Source: Paraburkholderia kururiensis
GTDB taxonomy: Bacteria; Pseudomonadota; Gammaproteobacteria; Burkholderiales; Burkholderiaceae
Length of the DNA stretch: 64,000 bases
Reading direction: 5' to 3'
NCBI RefSeq assembly: GCF_034424375.1
Contig: NZ_CP139965.1
Location: forward strand, 496,001-560,000
Numbering within the stretch: position 1 is the first letter of the stretch; each line of letters begins with the position of its first letter. Shown here piece after piece: positions 33,906 to 42,479 of this stretch. Both the position numbers and the translations under genes were made by a program. The notes under the pieces are model-generated. The model was not told where the DNA came from. It was given only the letters and a program-made list of their open reading frames with translations, and did no database searches.

Positions 33906-34886
33906 ATGGAGCACGAACAGCCCGCGACGACCGACACCGCGCCCCTCGCGATCAACGGCACGCTGATCGACAGGACGTTTGCCGAAGCCTTCCCGATGAA
34001 GGCGACGCGGCTCGTCGTGACCGCGCACACGCCGCAGTGGGCGCACCACGCGGCGCATTCGATGACGGGCTTCGCGACCTCGGTGATCGGCTGCGGCTGC
34101 GAGGCCGGTATCGAACGCGAACTCGCGCCCGACGAAACGCCCGATGGGCGGCCGGGCGTGAGCGTGCTGCTGTTCGCGGTGTCGTCGAAGGAATTGGCGA
34201 AGCAGGTGGAGCGGCGCGTGGGCCAATGCGTGCTGACGTGCCCCACCACGGCGGTGTACGGCGGCATCGATCGCGCCACGAGCCGCGCGCCGCTGTCGGA
34301 TAACGCGGCGCTGGGCAGCACACTGCGTTTCTTCGGCGACGGCTGGCAGATTTCGAAGATGATCGGCACCACGCGTTACTGGCGCGTGCCGGTGATGGAT
34401 GGCGAGTTCGTCTGCGAAGACACGGCGCCCACCGTGAAGGCCGTGGGCGGCGGCAATCTGCTGCTGCTCGCCACGGACACCGACGCGGCGCTCGCCGCCG
34501 CCGAAGCCGCCGTGGCCGCCATGTGCCAGCTGCCGAACGTGGTGATGCCGTTTCCGGGCGGCGTGGTGCGGTCGGGGTCGAAAGTGGGCTCGAAGTATCG
34601 CGGCGCCACGGCCTCCACCAACGACGCGTTCTGCCCCACGCTCGTGGGCCTCTCGCCGCGCAGCGAACTGACGGACGAAGTGGGCTGCGTGCTGGAAATC
34701 GTGATCGACGGACTCACTGAAGCCGACGTGGCCGCCGCGATGACGACGGGCATCGTGGCCGCCACCGCGCGCGGCCGCGCGGCGGGCGTGCTGCGCATTT
34801 CGGCGGGCAACTACGGCGGCAAGCTCGGGCCCTATCACTTCCATCTGCACGCGCTTGCGGCGGGACTGGACGGGAGCCGCGCATGA
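33906..34886 (+). CDS. fhcD: Formylmethylofuran:H4MPT formyltransferase FhcD
   Basis: Transfers the formyl group from formyl-H4MPT to methylofuran. 326 residues; INGTLIDRTFAEAFPMKATR, FPGGVVRSGSKVGSKY and GNYGGKLGPYHFHL at the C-terminus are family segments. A modest GAGAG precedes the ATG. The stop overlaps fhcC in ATGA. Confidence 0.95.
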   Translation: MEHEQPATTDTAPLAINGTLIDRTFAEAFPMKATRLVVTAHTPQWAHHAAHSMTGFATSVIGCGCEAGIERELAPDETPDGRPGVSVLLFAVSSKELAKQVERRVGQCVLTCPTTAVYGGIDRATSRAPLSDNAALGSTLRFFGDGWQISKMIGTTRYWRVPVMDGEFVCEDTAPTVKAVGGGNLLLLATDTDAALAAAEAAVAAMCQLPNVVMPFPGGVVRSGSKVGSKYRGATASTNDAFCPTLVGLSPRSELTDEVGCVLEIVIDGLTEADVAAAMTTGIVAATARGRAAGVLRISAGNYGGKLGPYHFHLHALAAGLDGSRA

Positions 34887-35707
34887 GCACCACGACCTTG
34901 CGCGTGAAGACGGCGCCCGGCTTTCGCGTGGACGCATCGCCGCTGCTGCCCGAACTGCTCGACGGCAAACCGCTCGCCGAGATCGAACGCATCGTGCTGC
35001 ATGCGAGCAACGAGGCATTTGCCGTGGGCGATCTGTTCGATGTGGCGCGCAGTGAGAGCGATGCAGGCGGCCCCACGCTGATGATCGAAGGCGCAGACAC
35101 ATGGCTCGACCGGCTCGGCGTCGCGATGAATAGCGGCCAGCTCGTCGTGCAGGGCGCGGCCGGCGACTACGCGGGCCACGGCATGGCGGGCGGCGTCATG
35201 ACCATCGGCGGCGATGCGGGCCACTTCACGGCCTGCGAGATGCGCGGCGGCCGGCTCGTGGTGAGCGGCAACACCGGCGACTTTGCGGCCAGCGCGCTGC
35301 CGGGCGACATGGACGGCATGACAGGCGGCACGCTTGCCATTCACGGCAACGCGGGCGCGCGCCTCGCGGACCGCATGCGGCGCGGTCTCGTGCTGGTGGG
35401 CGGCAACGCAGGCGAATGTGCTGCGTCGCGACTCGTGGCGGGTACCGTCTGCATTGCGGGCGACCTGGGCCCGCATTATGCGTACGGTATGCGGCGCGGC
35501 ACGCTGCTGCTCGCACGCGAACCGCAGCGTTTGCCGCCCACTTTCACAGGCGGCGGGCGCGGCTTCGGCGTGTTCTGGTCGCTGCTCGTACGCAACCTCG
35601 CAGGCGAAATGGCACCGTTTTCCGCGTGGAGCGGTGCACGTCTGCCGGCCCGCTACACCGGCGACCTCGCCGTGGACGGCAGGGGAGAAATACTGATTCC
35701 CCGTTGA
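34883..35707 (+). CDS. fhcC: Formyltransferase/hydrolase complex subunit FhcC
   Basis: 274 residues with a right-handed beta-helix made of repeated Gly-rich GxMxGG turns (YAGHGMAGGVMTIGGDAGH and ADRMRRGLVLVGGNAGE), as in subunit C of formylmethanofuran dehydrogenase and the C-terminus of glutamate synthase. It completes the usual bacterial gene order fhcBADC. Confidence 0.93.
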   Translation: MSTTTLRVKTAPGFRVDASPLLPELLDGKPLAEIERIVLHASNEAFAVGDLFDVARSESDAGGPTLMIEGADTWLDRLGVAMNSGQLVVQGAAGDYAGHGMAGGVMTIGGDAGHFTACEMRGGRLVVSGNTGDFAASALPGDMDGMTGGTLAIHGNAGARLADRMRRGLVLVGGNAGECAASRLVAGTVCIAGDLGPHYAYGMRRGTLLLAREPQRLPPTFTGGGRGFGVFWSLLVRNLAGEMAPFSAWSGARLPARYTGDLAVDGRGEILIPR

Positions 35708-35799
35708 GGCCGCGCACGGTAAAGGAGAGTGTTCGGCAGAACACCTCGACAACGAAAACACAACCCAGGCACAACCCAAGAACGCCAGGAGACATCGGG

Positions 35800-36369
35800 A
35801 TGACGACGGCGCATTCCTCCGCAGCACGCCAATCCACCGGTTTGCACGAACCGCGTCGCTACGCGGGCTCGCTGATCGTGCTGCACTGGCTGATCGGCCT
35901 CGCCATCATCGGGCTGCTCGCGCTGGGCCTGTACATGGTCGGCCTGCCCAAAGGGCTGCCCATCAAGGCGACGCTCATCAACTTCCACAAGTCGCTCGGG
36001 TTGACGGTTTTCCTGCTGGTGCTTCTGCGCATCCTGGTGCGCGCGGTCCGTAACCGGCCGCCGCTTCCGCCGATGCCACCGTGGCAACGCGCCGCCGCGC
36101 GCACCACGCAGGTTCTTTTATATGTCGGGATGGTGGCCATGCCGGTCACCGGTTATCTGGGCTCGTCGTTCAACACCTACGGCACGCGCTTCTGGGGCAT
36201 CGCATTGCCGCGCTGGGGCTGGGACGACGCGGGCATGCGCCACCTCTTCTTCGGCGTTCATCGCTACATCGCCTACGCGATGATCGTGCTCGTCGTGCTG
36301 CATATTGCGGGCGCGTTCAAGCACCAGTTCATCGACCGCGACAACGTGATGGCGAGAATGCTGCCATGA
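35800..36369 (+). CDS. Cytochrome b561-family membrane protein
   Basis: 189 residues with four predicted membrane segments and histidines placed for two b hemes: VLHWLIGL (first helix), NFHKSLG, HRYIAYAMIV and VLHIAGAFKHQF. Such cytochromes can pass electrons from periplasmic dehydrogenases to quinone. AGGAG precedes the ATG at 35800. It is the first gene of the pqqBCDE transcription unit and overlaps the next gene by ATGA, so a role in recovering electrons from a PQQ enzyme is plausible. Confidence 0.85.
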   Translation: MTTAHSSAARQSTGLHEPRRYAGSLIVLHWLIGLAIIGLLALGLYMVGLPKGLPIKATLINFHKSLGLTVFLLVLLRILVRAVRNRPPLPPMPPWQRAAARTTQVLLYVGMVAMPVTGYLGSSFNTYGTRFWGIALPRWGWDDAGMRHLFFGVHRYIAYAMIVLVVLHIAGAFKHQFIDRDNVMARMLP

Positions 36370-37388
36370 GCGTGACCGCCATGACGCCGTCTTCACGCGC
36401 GTTGCCGCTCATGCCGCACACGCTGCGCACGCGCGACGGGCACCGCGTGCGCTACGCCGTCGCCGGTGCGGCGAACGGCCTGCCGGTGGCCGTGTTGCAC
36501 GGTGGCCCCGGCAGCGGCAGTCAGCCCGGCGCGCTGCGGCTCTTCGACCTCTCTCGCCACCGCGTCGTGCTGATCGACCAGCGCGGCACGGGTGCTTCGA
36601 GACCACGCGGCAGCGTGCGCCATAACCGCACCGATGCTCTGATCGCCGACATGGAAGCCATTCGCGTGCGCCTTGGCATCGCACGCTGGGGCGTGCTGGG
36701 TGGGTCGTGGGGCGCGGCGCTGGCGCTCGCCTATGCGGGGCAGCATCCCGAATCGCTAAGTGGGGTCGTGCTGCGCGGGCTCTTTCTCGCGTCGGAACGC
36801 GAAGTGCGCGGACTCTTCGTGACTTCGCGCCATCGTGCTCCGCGTCAGTGGGCGAAGCTTGCGTCCGCCGCGCGTTGCGCGCGTCCCGGCGCGTTGCTGC
36901 GTCGTTGCCACGCGTTGCTTCAACACGGCGTGAGCCGCGCACGTCAGCGTGCCGTGGCGCTCGCATGGCGCGACTACGAAGACGTCGTGCTCGCGCGTTC
37001 GTGCGGACGCGGCGCCGTGGCGTCGGCTACGCGGATGCCGCGCGTCACCGCTGCGCGCGCGGACCGGCTTGTCGCGAAGTACCGCGTGCAATCGCACTAT
37101 CTCGTGCATCGCTGCTGGCTGGGTGAAACGCGTCTGCTTGCGCTGGCGCGTCGCGCGGCGCAGGCCGGCGTGCCGATTGCCGCCGTGCATGGCAGCCGCG
37201 ACCCCGTGTGCCCGCCGCTGAATCTGCAACGTCTCGCGCGTGCCGTGCCGCACGCGCAGACCGAATGCGTGCCGGGCGCGGGCCATCTCGCAAGCGACCC
37301 CGCGCTGCACCGGCGCGTGGCGCGCGCCATCGATCGCCTGTTTGCCGAACCCAACCGCGAGGAGCGCACGCTGCGCTACGCCACATGA
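36366..37388 (+). CDS. Prolyl aminopeptidase-like alpha/beta hydrolase in the pqq operon
   Basis: 340 residues. HGGPGSGSQPG (oxyanion loop, about 45-55), the nucleophile elbow GGSWG with S114, HGSRDPVCPP and GAGHLASD supply a complete Ser-Asp-His triad of the proline iminopeptidase family. The cap domain (about 145-235) is unusually Arg- and Ala-rich and diverged. It is joined by ATGA to both cytochrome b561 and pqqB. Peptidases in pqq operons are thought to help process PqqA or its cross-linked product; that role is inference here. Confidence 0.75.
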   Translation: MSVTAMTPSSRALPLMPHTLRTRDGHRVRYAVAGAANGLPVAVLHGGPGSGSQPGALRLFDLSRHRVVLIDQRGTGASRPRGSVRHNRTDALIADMEAIRVRLGIARWGVLGGSWGAALALAYAGQHPESLSGVVLRGLFLASEREVRGLFVTSRHRAPRQWAKLASAARCARPGALLRRCHALLQHGVSRARQRAVALAWRDYEDVVLARSCGRGAVASATRMPRVTAARADRLVAKYRVQSHYLVHRCWLGETRLLALARRAAQAGVPIAAVHGSRDPVCPPLNLQRLARAVPHAQTECVPGAGHLASDPALHRRVARAIDRLFAEPNREERTLRYAT

Positions 37389-38311
37389 AAATCAAGGTGC
37401 TCGGATCGTCCGCGGGCGGCGGCTTTCCGCAATGGAACTGCAACTGCCGCAATTGCGACGGCGTGCGACGCGGCACGGTGAAGGCGACGCGCCGCACGCA
37501 GTCGTCGATTGCGGTGAGCACGAACGGCGAAGACTGGCTGCTCGTGAATGCGTCGCCGGACCTGCTCGCGCAGATCGCCGCGCATCCTGAACTGCAACCG
37601 GCGCGCCGCGTGCGCGACAGCGGCATTGCCGCGGCGCTCGTGATCGACGCGCAGATCGATCACGTCACCGGCCTCGTGATGTTGCGCGAGCGCGATACGC
37701 CGCTGCCGCTCTACGCGACGCACGCCGTGTGGCAAGACCTTTGCACGGGCTTTCCGATCGGTCCCATGCTCTCGCATTACTGCGGCGTGGAGCATCACCC
37801 TGTCGCGCTGGACGGCAGCCCGTTTTCCGTCGCGGCGCTGCCGGGATTGCAGATCGAAGCGCTGCCGCTCTCGAGCAAAGCCCCGCCGTACTCGCCGCAT
37901 CGCAATGCGCCGGAGCGCGGCGACAACATCGGGCTCACGTTCATCAACCTGCAGACGGGCAAGCGGGCGTTCTACGCGCCGGGCCTGGGCGCCATCGAGC
38001 CGCACGTGCTGGCCGCCATGCGCGAAGCCGACCTACTGCTGGTGGACGGCACGCTGTGGACCGGCGACGAGATGATCCGCCTCGGGCTGTCGAAGAAGAC
38101 GTCCGCGGACATGGGGCATCTGCCGCAATCGGGCCCGGGCGGCATGATCGAGGTGCTCGATTCGATCGGCAGCGGCACGCGCAAACCGCGCAAGGTGCTC
38201 ATCCACATCAACAACACCAACCCGATTCTGGTGGAAGACGGCCCGGAGCGGCGCGAGCTGGCGGACCACGGCATCGAAGTCGCGTATGACGGCATGGCGT
38301 TCGAGCTTTGA
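37385..38311 (+). CDS. pqqB: PQQ biosynthesis protein PqqB
   Basis: 308-residue metallo-beta-lactamase-fold protein starting MKIKVLGSSAGGGFPQWNC, with the Cys-rich NCRNC, DAQIDHVTGLVMLRE and FINNTNP-like HINNTNPIL. PqqB is considered a hydroxylase acting on the tyrosine-derived part of the intermediate. The ATG overlaps the upstream stop. Confidence 0.96.
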   Translation: MKIKVLGSSAGGGFPQWNCNCRNCDGVRRGTVKATRRTQSSIAVSTNGEDWLLVNASPDLLAQIAAHPELQPARRVRDSGIAAALVIDAQIDHVTGLVMLRERDTPLPLYATHAVWQDLCTGFPIGPMLSHYCGVEHHPVALDGSPFSVAALPGLQIEALPLSSKAPPYSPHRNAPERGDNIGLTFINLQTGKRAFYAPGLGAIEPHVLAAMREADLLLVDGTLWTGDEMIRLGLSKKTSADMGHLPQSGPGGMIEVLDSIGSGTRKPRKVLIHINNTNPILVEDGPERRELADHGIEVAYDGMAFEL

Positions 38312-38354
38312 ATGCATCGAACGCCCTGACCACACGAAATCAAACGGAGACGGC

Positions 38355-39095
38355 ATGAACATCAACGACACCTACGGCACGGCGCCGGTACGCGAGGTGG
38401 ACCCCGCGCTGCCGGCCTGGAGCCGCGAGGCATTCGAAGAGCAGTTGCGCGCGAAGGGCACGTCGTACCACATTCATCATCCGTTCAACGTGAAGATGAA
38501 CAGCGGCGGCTGTTCGCCCGCGCAGATTCGCGGCTGGGTGGCCAACCGCTTCTACTACCAGATCAACATTCCGTTGAAGGACGCCGCCGTCCTCTCCAAT
38601 TGCCCCGACCGCGCCACGCGCCGCCGCTGGATGCAGCGCATCCTGGACCACGACGGCTACGGCGAAGACGAAGGCGGCATCGAAACGTGGGCGCGTCTGG
38701 CCGACGCCGTAGGCATTTCGCGCGACGACCTGTGGTCGCTGCGGCTCGTCACGCCGGGCGTGCGTTTCGCCGTGGACGCCTATGTGAATTTCGCGCGCCG
38801 CGCGCCGTGGCAGGAAGCGGTGTGCTCGTCGCTCACGGAGATGTTCGCGCCGCAGATCCATCGCGACCGTCTTGCCACATGGCCCGGGCATTACCCGTGG
38901 ATCGACGCCGTGGGCCTCGACTACTTCCGCTCGCGCATCACGCGTGCGCAACGCGACGTGGAGCACGGCCTCGAAGTCACGCTCGACCACTTCACGCGGC
39001 GCGACCAGCAGGAACGCGCGCTCGAGATTCTGCAATTCAAGCTCGACATCCTCTGGACGATGCTCGACTCGATCGAAAAGGCCTTTCCGCAATGA
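38355..39095 (+). CDS. pqqC: Pyrroloquinoline-quinone synthase PqqC
   Basis: Catalyses the final eight-electron oxidation and ring closure giving PQQ. 246 residues; YHIHHPFNVKMN, FYYQINIPLKDAAVLSN, WPGHYPWID and DYFRSRI are the active-site segments. CGGAGACGGC lies before the ATG. It overlaps pqqD by ATGA. Confidence 0.96.
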   Translation: MNINDTYGTAPVREVDPALPAWSREAFEEQLRAKGTSYHIHHPFNVKMNSGGCSPAQIRGWVANRFYYQINIPLKDAAVLSNCPDRATRRRWMQRILDHDGYGEDEGGIETWARLADAVGISRDDLWSLRLVTPGVRFAVDAYVNFARRAPWQEAVCSSLTEMFAPQIHRDRLATWPGHYPWIDAVGLDYFRSRITRAQRDVEHGLEVTLDHFTRRDQQERALEILQFKLDILWTMLDSIEKAFPQ

Positions 39096-39355
39096 CTGAC
39101 GAAGCGCACAACCTGAAGCTGAAAACGCTGTTCCGCATGCAATGGGAGCCGGCGCAAGACGCGCACGTGCTGCTGTACCCCGAGGGCATGGTGAAGCTGA
39201 ACCAGAGCGCCGCCGAAATCCTGAAGCGCTGCGACGGCACGCGCAACATCGACACGCTGATCGCCGATCTCGAACAGGCCTTCAACACCACGGGCATCGG
39301 CGGCGAAGTCCGCTCTTTCGTAGCCGAAGCGCAGCGGCGCGGCTGGCTGGAGTAG
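39092..39355 (+). CDS. pqqD: PqqA-binding chaperone PqqD
   Basis: 87 residues of the peptide-chaperone (RRE) fold that presents PqqA to PqqE. FRMQWEPAQDAHVLLYPEG and LNQSAAEILKRCDG are typical. The ATG overlaps the pqqC stop and the gene ends four bases before pqqE. Confidence 0.94.
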   Translation: MTDEAHNLKLKTLFRMQWEPAQDAHVLLYPEGMVKLNQSAAEILKRCDGTRNIDTLIADLEQAFNTTGIGGEVRSFVAEAQRRGWLE

Positions 39356-39359
39356 CGCC

Positions 39360-40589
39360 ATGAACGAATCTGCTGCTTTTGCCTCTCCTGCTGCCGACGC
39401 TTCGCAGGCGTCCTCGCCCGCCGTGCCGCCGCCGCTCTGGCTGCTTGCCGAACTCACCTACCGTTGCCCGCTGCATTGCGTGTTCTGTTCGAACCCGGTC
39501 AACTACGCGGCGCACAGTCGCGAACTGGATACGGCACAGTGGCTCGACGTGCTGCGCGAAGCGCGTGCACTGGGCGCGGCTCAACTCGGTTTTTCCGGCG
39601 GCGAGCCGCTGCTGCGCGACGACCTCGAAGTGCTCGTAGCCGAAGCGCGCAAGCTGGGCTTCTACACGAACCTCATCACGTCGGGCATCGGGCTCACGGA
39701 AAAGCGCATCGGCGATTTGAAGGCCGCGGGCCTCGATCACATCCAGCTCTCGTTTCAGGACTCCACACAGGAACTCAACGACTTCCTCTCCAGCACGCGC
39801 ACGTTCGATCTGAAGCGGCGCGTGGCGAGCCTCATCAAGGCGCACGGCTTTCCGATGGTGCTCAACTGCGTGCTGCATCGCTACAACCTGCCGCACGTGG
39901 ACCGCATCATCGAAATGGCGCTCGCGATGGGGGCCGAGTACCTCGAACTCGCGAACACGCAGTACTACGGCTGGGCCAAGGCGAACCAGGCGCAACTGAT
40001 GCCCACGCGCGAGCAACTGGAAGACGCGGAGGCCGTGGTGCAGCGCTATCGCGAAACGCACGGCGACCTCTGCAAAATCTTCTTCGTGGTGCCCGACTAC
40101 TTCGAGCGGCGGCCCAAGCGCTGCATGAACGGCTGGGGCGCCGTGTTTCTCGGCGTCGCGCCGGACGGCACCGCGCTGCCCTGCCATGCGGCCCGCGACC
40201 TGCCGGGCCTCGCGTTTCCGAACGTGACCGCACAATCGCTGCGCAGCATCTGGTACGAAAGCGACGCGTTCAACCACTACCGCGGCACCGCATGGATGAA
40301 GGAACCGTGTCGCAGCTGTGACGAAAAAGAGCAGGACCTGGGCGGCTGCCGCTGCCAGGCCTACCTGCTCACGGGCGACGCGGCCAATGCGGACCCGGTC
40401 TGCGACAAGTCGCCCCTGCATGAAAAAGTGGTGAGCGTGGTGCGCGAGGCAGCCGTGGCCCGATCGGCGCCTGCGTCGGCTTTGCGCGAACAGCCCATCC
40501 TGTTTCGCAACGACGCCAACTCGCGCGCGCTGGCCGCGCAGGCGGAGCACACAGATCACACGTCGGATACCGCAGGAGCCGTGCGATGA
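39360..40589 (+). CDS. pqqE: Radical SAM enzyme PqqE
   Basis: Links Glu16 to Tyr20 of PqqA. 409 residues; the radical-SAM cluster ligands C36, C40 and C43 are in YRCPLHCVFC, followed by GFSGGEPLLR. C-terminal SPASM cysteines (RCMNGWG, PCHAARD, CRSCDEKEQDLGGCRC) bind auxiliary clusters. The ATGA overlap at its end couples it to a response regulator gene. Confidence 0.97.
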   Translation: MNESAAFASPAADASQASSPAVPPPLWLLAELTYRCPLHCVFCSNPVNYAAHSRELDTAQWLDVLREARALGAAQLGFSGGEPLLRDDLEVLVAEARKLGFYTNLITSGIGLTEKRIGDLKAAGLDHIQLSFQDSTQELNDFLSSTRTFDLKRRVASLIKAHGFPMVLNCVLHRYNLPHVDRIIEMALAMGAEYLELANTQYYGWAKANQAQLMPTREQLEDAEAVVQRYRETHGDLCKIFFVVPDYFERRPKRCMNGWGAVFLGVAPDGTALPCHAARDLPGLAFPNVTAQSLRSIWYESDAFNHYRGTAWMKEPCRSCDEKEQDLGGCRCQAYLLTGDAANADPVCDKSPLHEKVVSVVREAAVARSAPASALREQPILFRNDANSRALAAQAEHTDHTSDTAGAVR

Positions 40590-41257
40590 CCGAGAACGCC
40601 ATTTCCGTCCTGCTGGTGGACGATCATGCCGTGGTGCGCGAGGGCTACCGGCGCCTGCTCGAACTCAATGCCGACGTGACCGTATGCGGCGAGGCCGCCG
40701 ACGCCGCCGCGGCCTACCAGCGTTTCTGCGCGCTGCAACCGGACGTGGTGGTGATGGACGTGTCGTTGCCGGGCGCAAGCGGCATCGAAGCCATGCGGCG
40801 CATGCTGGCCCGCGAGCCGCACGCGCGCGTGCTGATTTTCAGCGTGCATGAAGAGGCCATCTTCGTGCGCCGTGCGCTGGACGCGGGCGCGCTCGGCTAC
40901 GTGACGAAGGCCAGCGCGCCGGACGTGCTGGTCGAAGCGGTGCGCACGGTGGCACGACGCGCGAGCTACCTGAGCCCCGACATCTCGCAGACGCTCGCGT
41001 TGCGCCACGCGTTCAGCGAAGGTCCGCCGGGACGCCAGCTGTCCGCGCGCGAATTCGAAGTGCTGCGGCTCCTCGTGCAGGGCTACACGTTGCAGAGCAT
41101 CGCGGAAAAACTGGGGCTTTCGCAAAAGACGGTGGCCAACCATCAGTCGGTGATCCGCCAGAAGTTCGGTGCAGACAACGGCGTGCAGCTTGCGCAGATG
41201 GCGAGCCGCCTGGGCCTTCAGGGCCTTCAGTTCACGGGACCCGCGAGCCCCGCCTGA
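40586..41257 (+). CDS. NarL/LuxR-family response regulator in the pqq operon
   Basis: 223 residues: an N-terminal receiver with phospho-acceptor D58 (VVVMDVSLPG) and acidic pocket VDDH, and a C-terminal LuxR helix-turn-helix (LSAREFEVLRLLVQGYTLQSI, then LSQKTVANHQ). Regulators of this type (FlhR, MoxX, ErbR, AgmR) control PQQ-dependent alcohol oxidation in other proteobacteria. Coupling to pqqE and its position opposite a matching kinase suggest it governs this cluster. Confidence 0.9.
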   Translation: MTENAISVLLVDDHAVVREGYRRLLELNADVTVCGEAADAAAAYQRFCALQPDVVVMDVSLPGASGIEAMRRMLAREPHARVLIFSVHEEAIFVRRALDAGALGYVTKASAPDVLVEAVRTVARRASYLSPDISQTLALRHAFSEGPPGRQLSAREFEVLRLLVQGYTLQSIAEKLGLSQKTVANHQSVIRQKFGADNGVQLAQMASRLGLQGLQFTGPASPA

Positions 41258-42264
41258 GCCGGAAGACGCGCGCAAAAGAGAAAGCCTTCGCCGGGCTTGC
41301 TCGCCAGCTGGAACTCGCCGCCCAGCGCTTCCACGCGCTCGCGCATGCCGATGAGCCCGAGCCCCGCACGCGGCTCGCCCAGGTCCGTGCCCGGACCGTT
41401 GTCGGCCATCGAGACGATGATCTCGTCGTCGCTCTGCGCCCCCTCGCTCACTTGCCCGGCGGCCGCATCGCGCGGCGCCCGCACGAGAAAGATCTCGACG
41501 CGCGACGTGCGCGCGAACTTCGACACATTCGTGAGCCCTTCCTGCACGAGCCTGTAGAGCGTGATGTTGAGCACGTCGGAGAGTCCGCTGAAATCGCCTT
41601 CGATGGTGAGCGAAAACGACGCGTCGGGCAGGCGTTCGCGCCAGCCGTCCACGCAATGTTCGAGGGCGCTCGGCAAGCCGAATTCGTCGAGCCCGATGGG
41701 CCGAAGCCTGCGGATCATGCCGCCGATCTGCCGGTAGACGTGGCCCGCGCTCTGCACGAGCGCAAGCGCAATGCGATGAATCTCGGGTTCGCGTTCGCCG
41801 GCGAGGTCGCGCACGCGCGAGGCGTCCAGCGACATCGCGTTCAGGTACTGCCCCAACTCGTCGTGCAGTTCGCGCGCAAGGTGTCGGCGCTCCTGTTCCT
41901 GCGCTTCCAATGCCTGATTCGCGAGACGCCGGTTGTCCGCGAGCAGCCGTTCAGCCTCTTCTTCCAGCACACGGCGGCGTGCCAGTTCGCGCTGCGTTTC
42001 GCGATAGCGTCGCCACGAGAACCACGCCAGGCCCACGGCGAGCACACATAACGTGGCGGGCAGTTCGTCCAGTTGAAAGCGTTCGAGATGACGCGTGAAG
42101 CGATACGTGAGTTCGCTGAAGTCGAACATCATGGCGAGCAGCCACGCGATCACCGTGATGACGACAACGCACAGCAGATCGCGCCACGCAGTGGAACGCG
42201 GCGGCCGCGGGCTCGTGCCAGTCGCCTTCGGGACGTTGGACAGGTCGGTTTGATCGTGTGCCAT
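41227..42264 (-). CDS. HisKA_3-type sensor histidine kinase
   Basis: 345 residues with two membrane helices (about 29-47 and 68-84), only a short loop between them, a coiled-coil linker, the phospho-acceptor H134 in RHLARELHDELGQ, and an HATPase domain (LVQEGLTNVSKFA, DNGPGT, GLGLIGMRERV). The lack of a large periplasmic domain suggests sensing within the membrane or cytosol. The ATG at 42264 is preferred; the open frame extends upstream with no similarity. Its 3' end overlaps the response regulator gene tail-to-tail by 31 bases. Confidence 0.88.
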   Translation of the reverse strand: MAHDQTDLSNVPKATGTSPRPPRSTAWRDLLCVVVITVIAWLLAMMFDFSELTYRFTRHLERFQLDELPATLCVLAVGLAWFSWRRYRETQRELARRRVLEEEAERLLADNRRLANQALEAQEQERRHLARELHDELGQYLNAMSLDASRVRDLAGEREPEIHRIALALVQSAGHVYRQIGGMIRRLRPIGLDEFGLPSALEHCVDGWRERLPDASFSLTIEGDFSGLSDVLNITLYRLVQEGLTNVSKFARTSRVEIFLVRAPRDAAAGQVSEGAQSDDEIIVSMADNGPGTDLGEPRAGLGLIGMRERVEALGGEFQLASKPGEGFLFCARLPAQAGLAGPVN

Positions 42265-42479
42265 CACGCTCGCATTGTACTCAGCCCGTTTGCACGCGAG
42301 CACCTGTTTTCCAGCCTTTTTCGAACCTTTTGACGCTTCGGGAAGGGTTCCGGCCAAGATCAGGAAAAGCTCCCGGTTCTGCGCGCCATGCCCTGTGCGA
42401 AGCTTTCGGCATGCAGGCATCGCGCGTGGCCATGATCTGCAGCGAACGACAAAAACATCGAACAGGTGGAGCAGAGACA

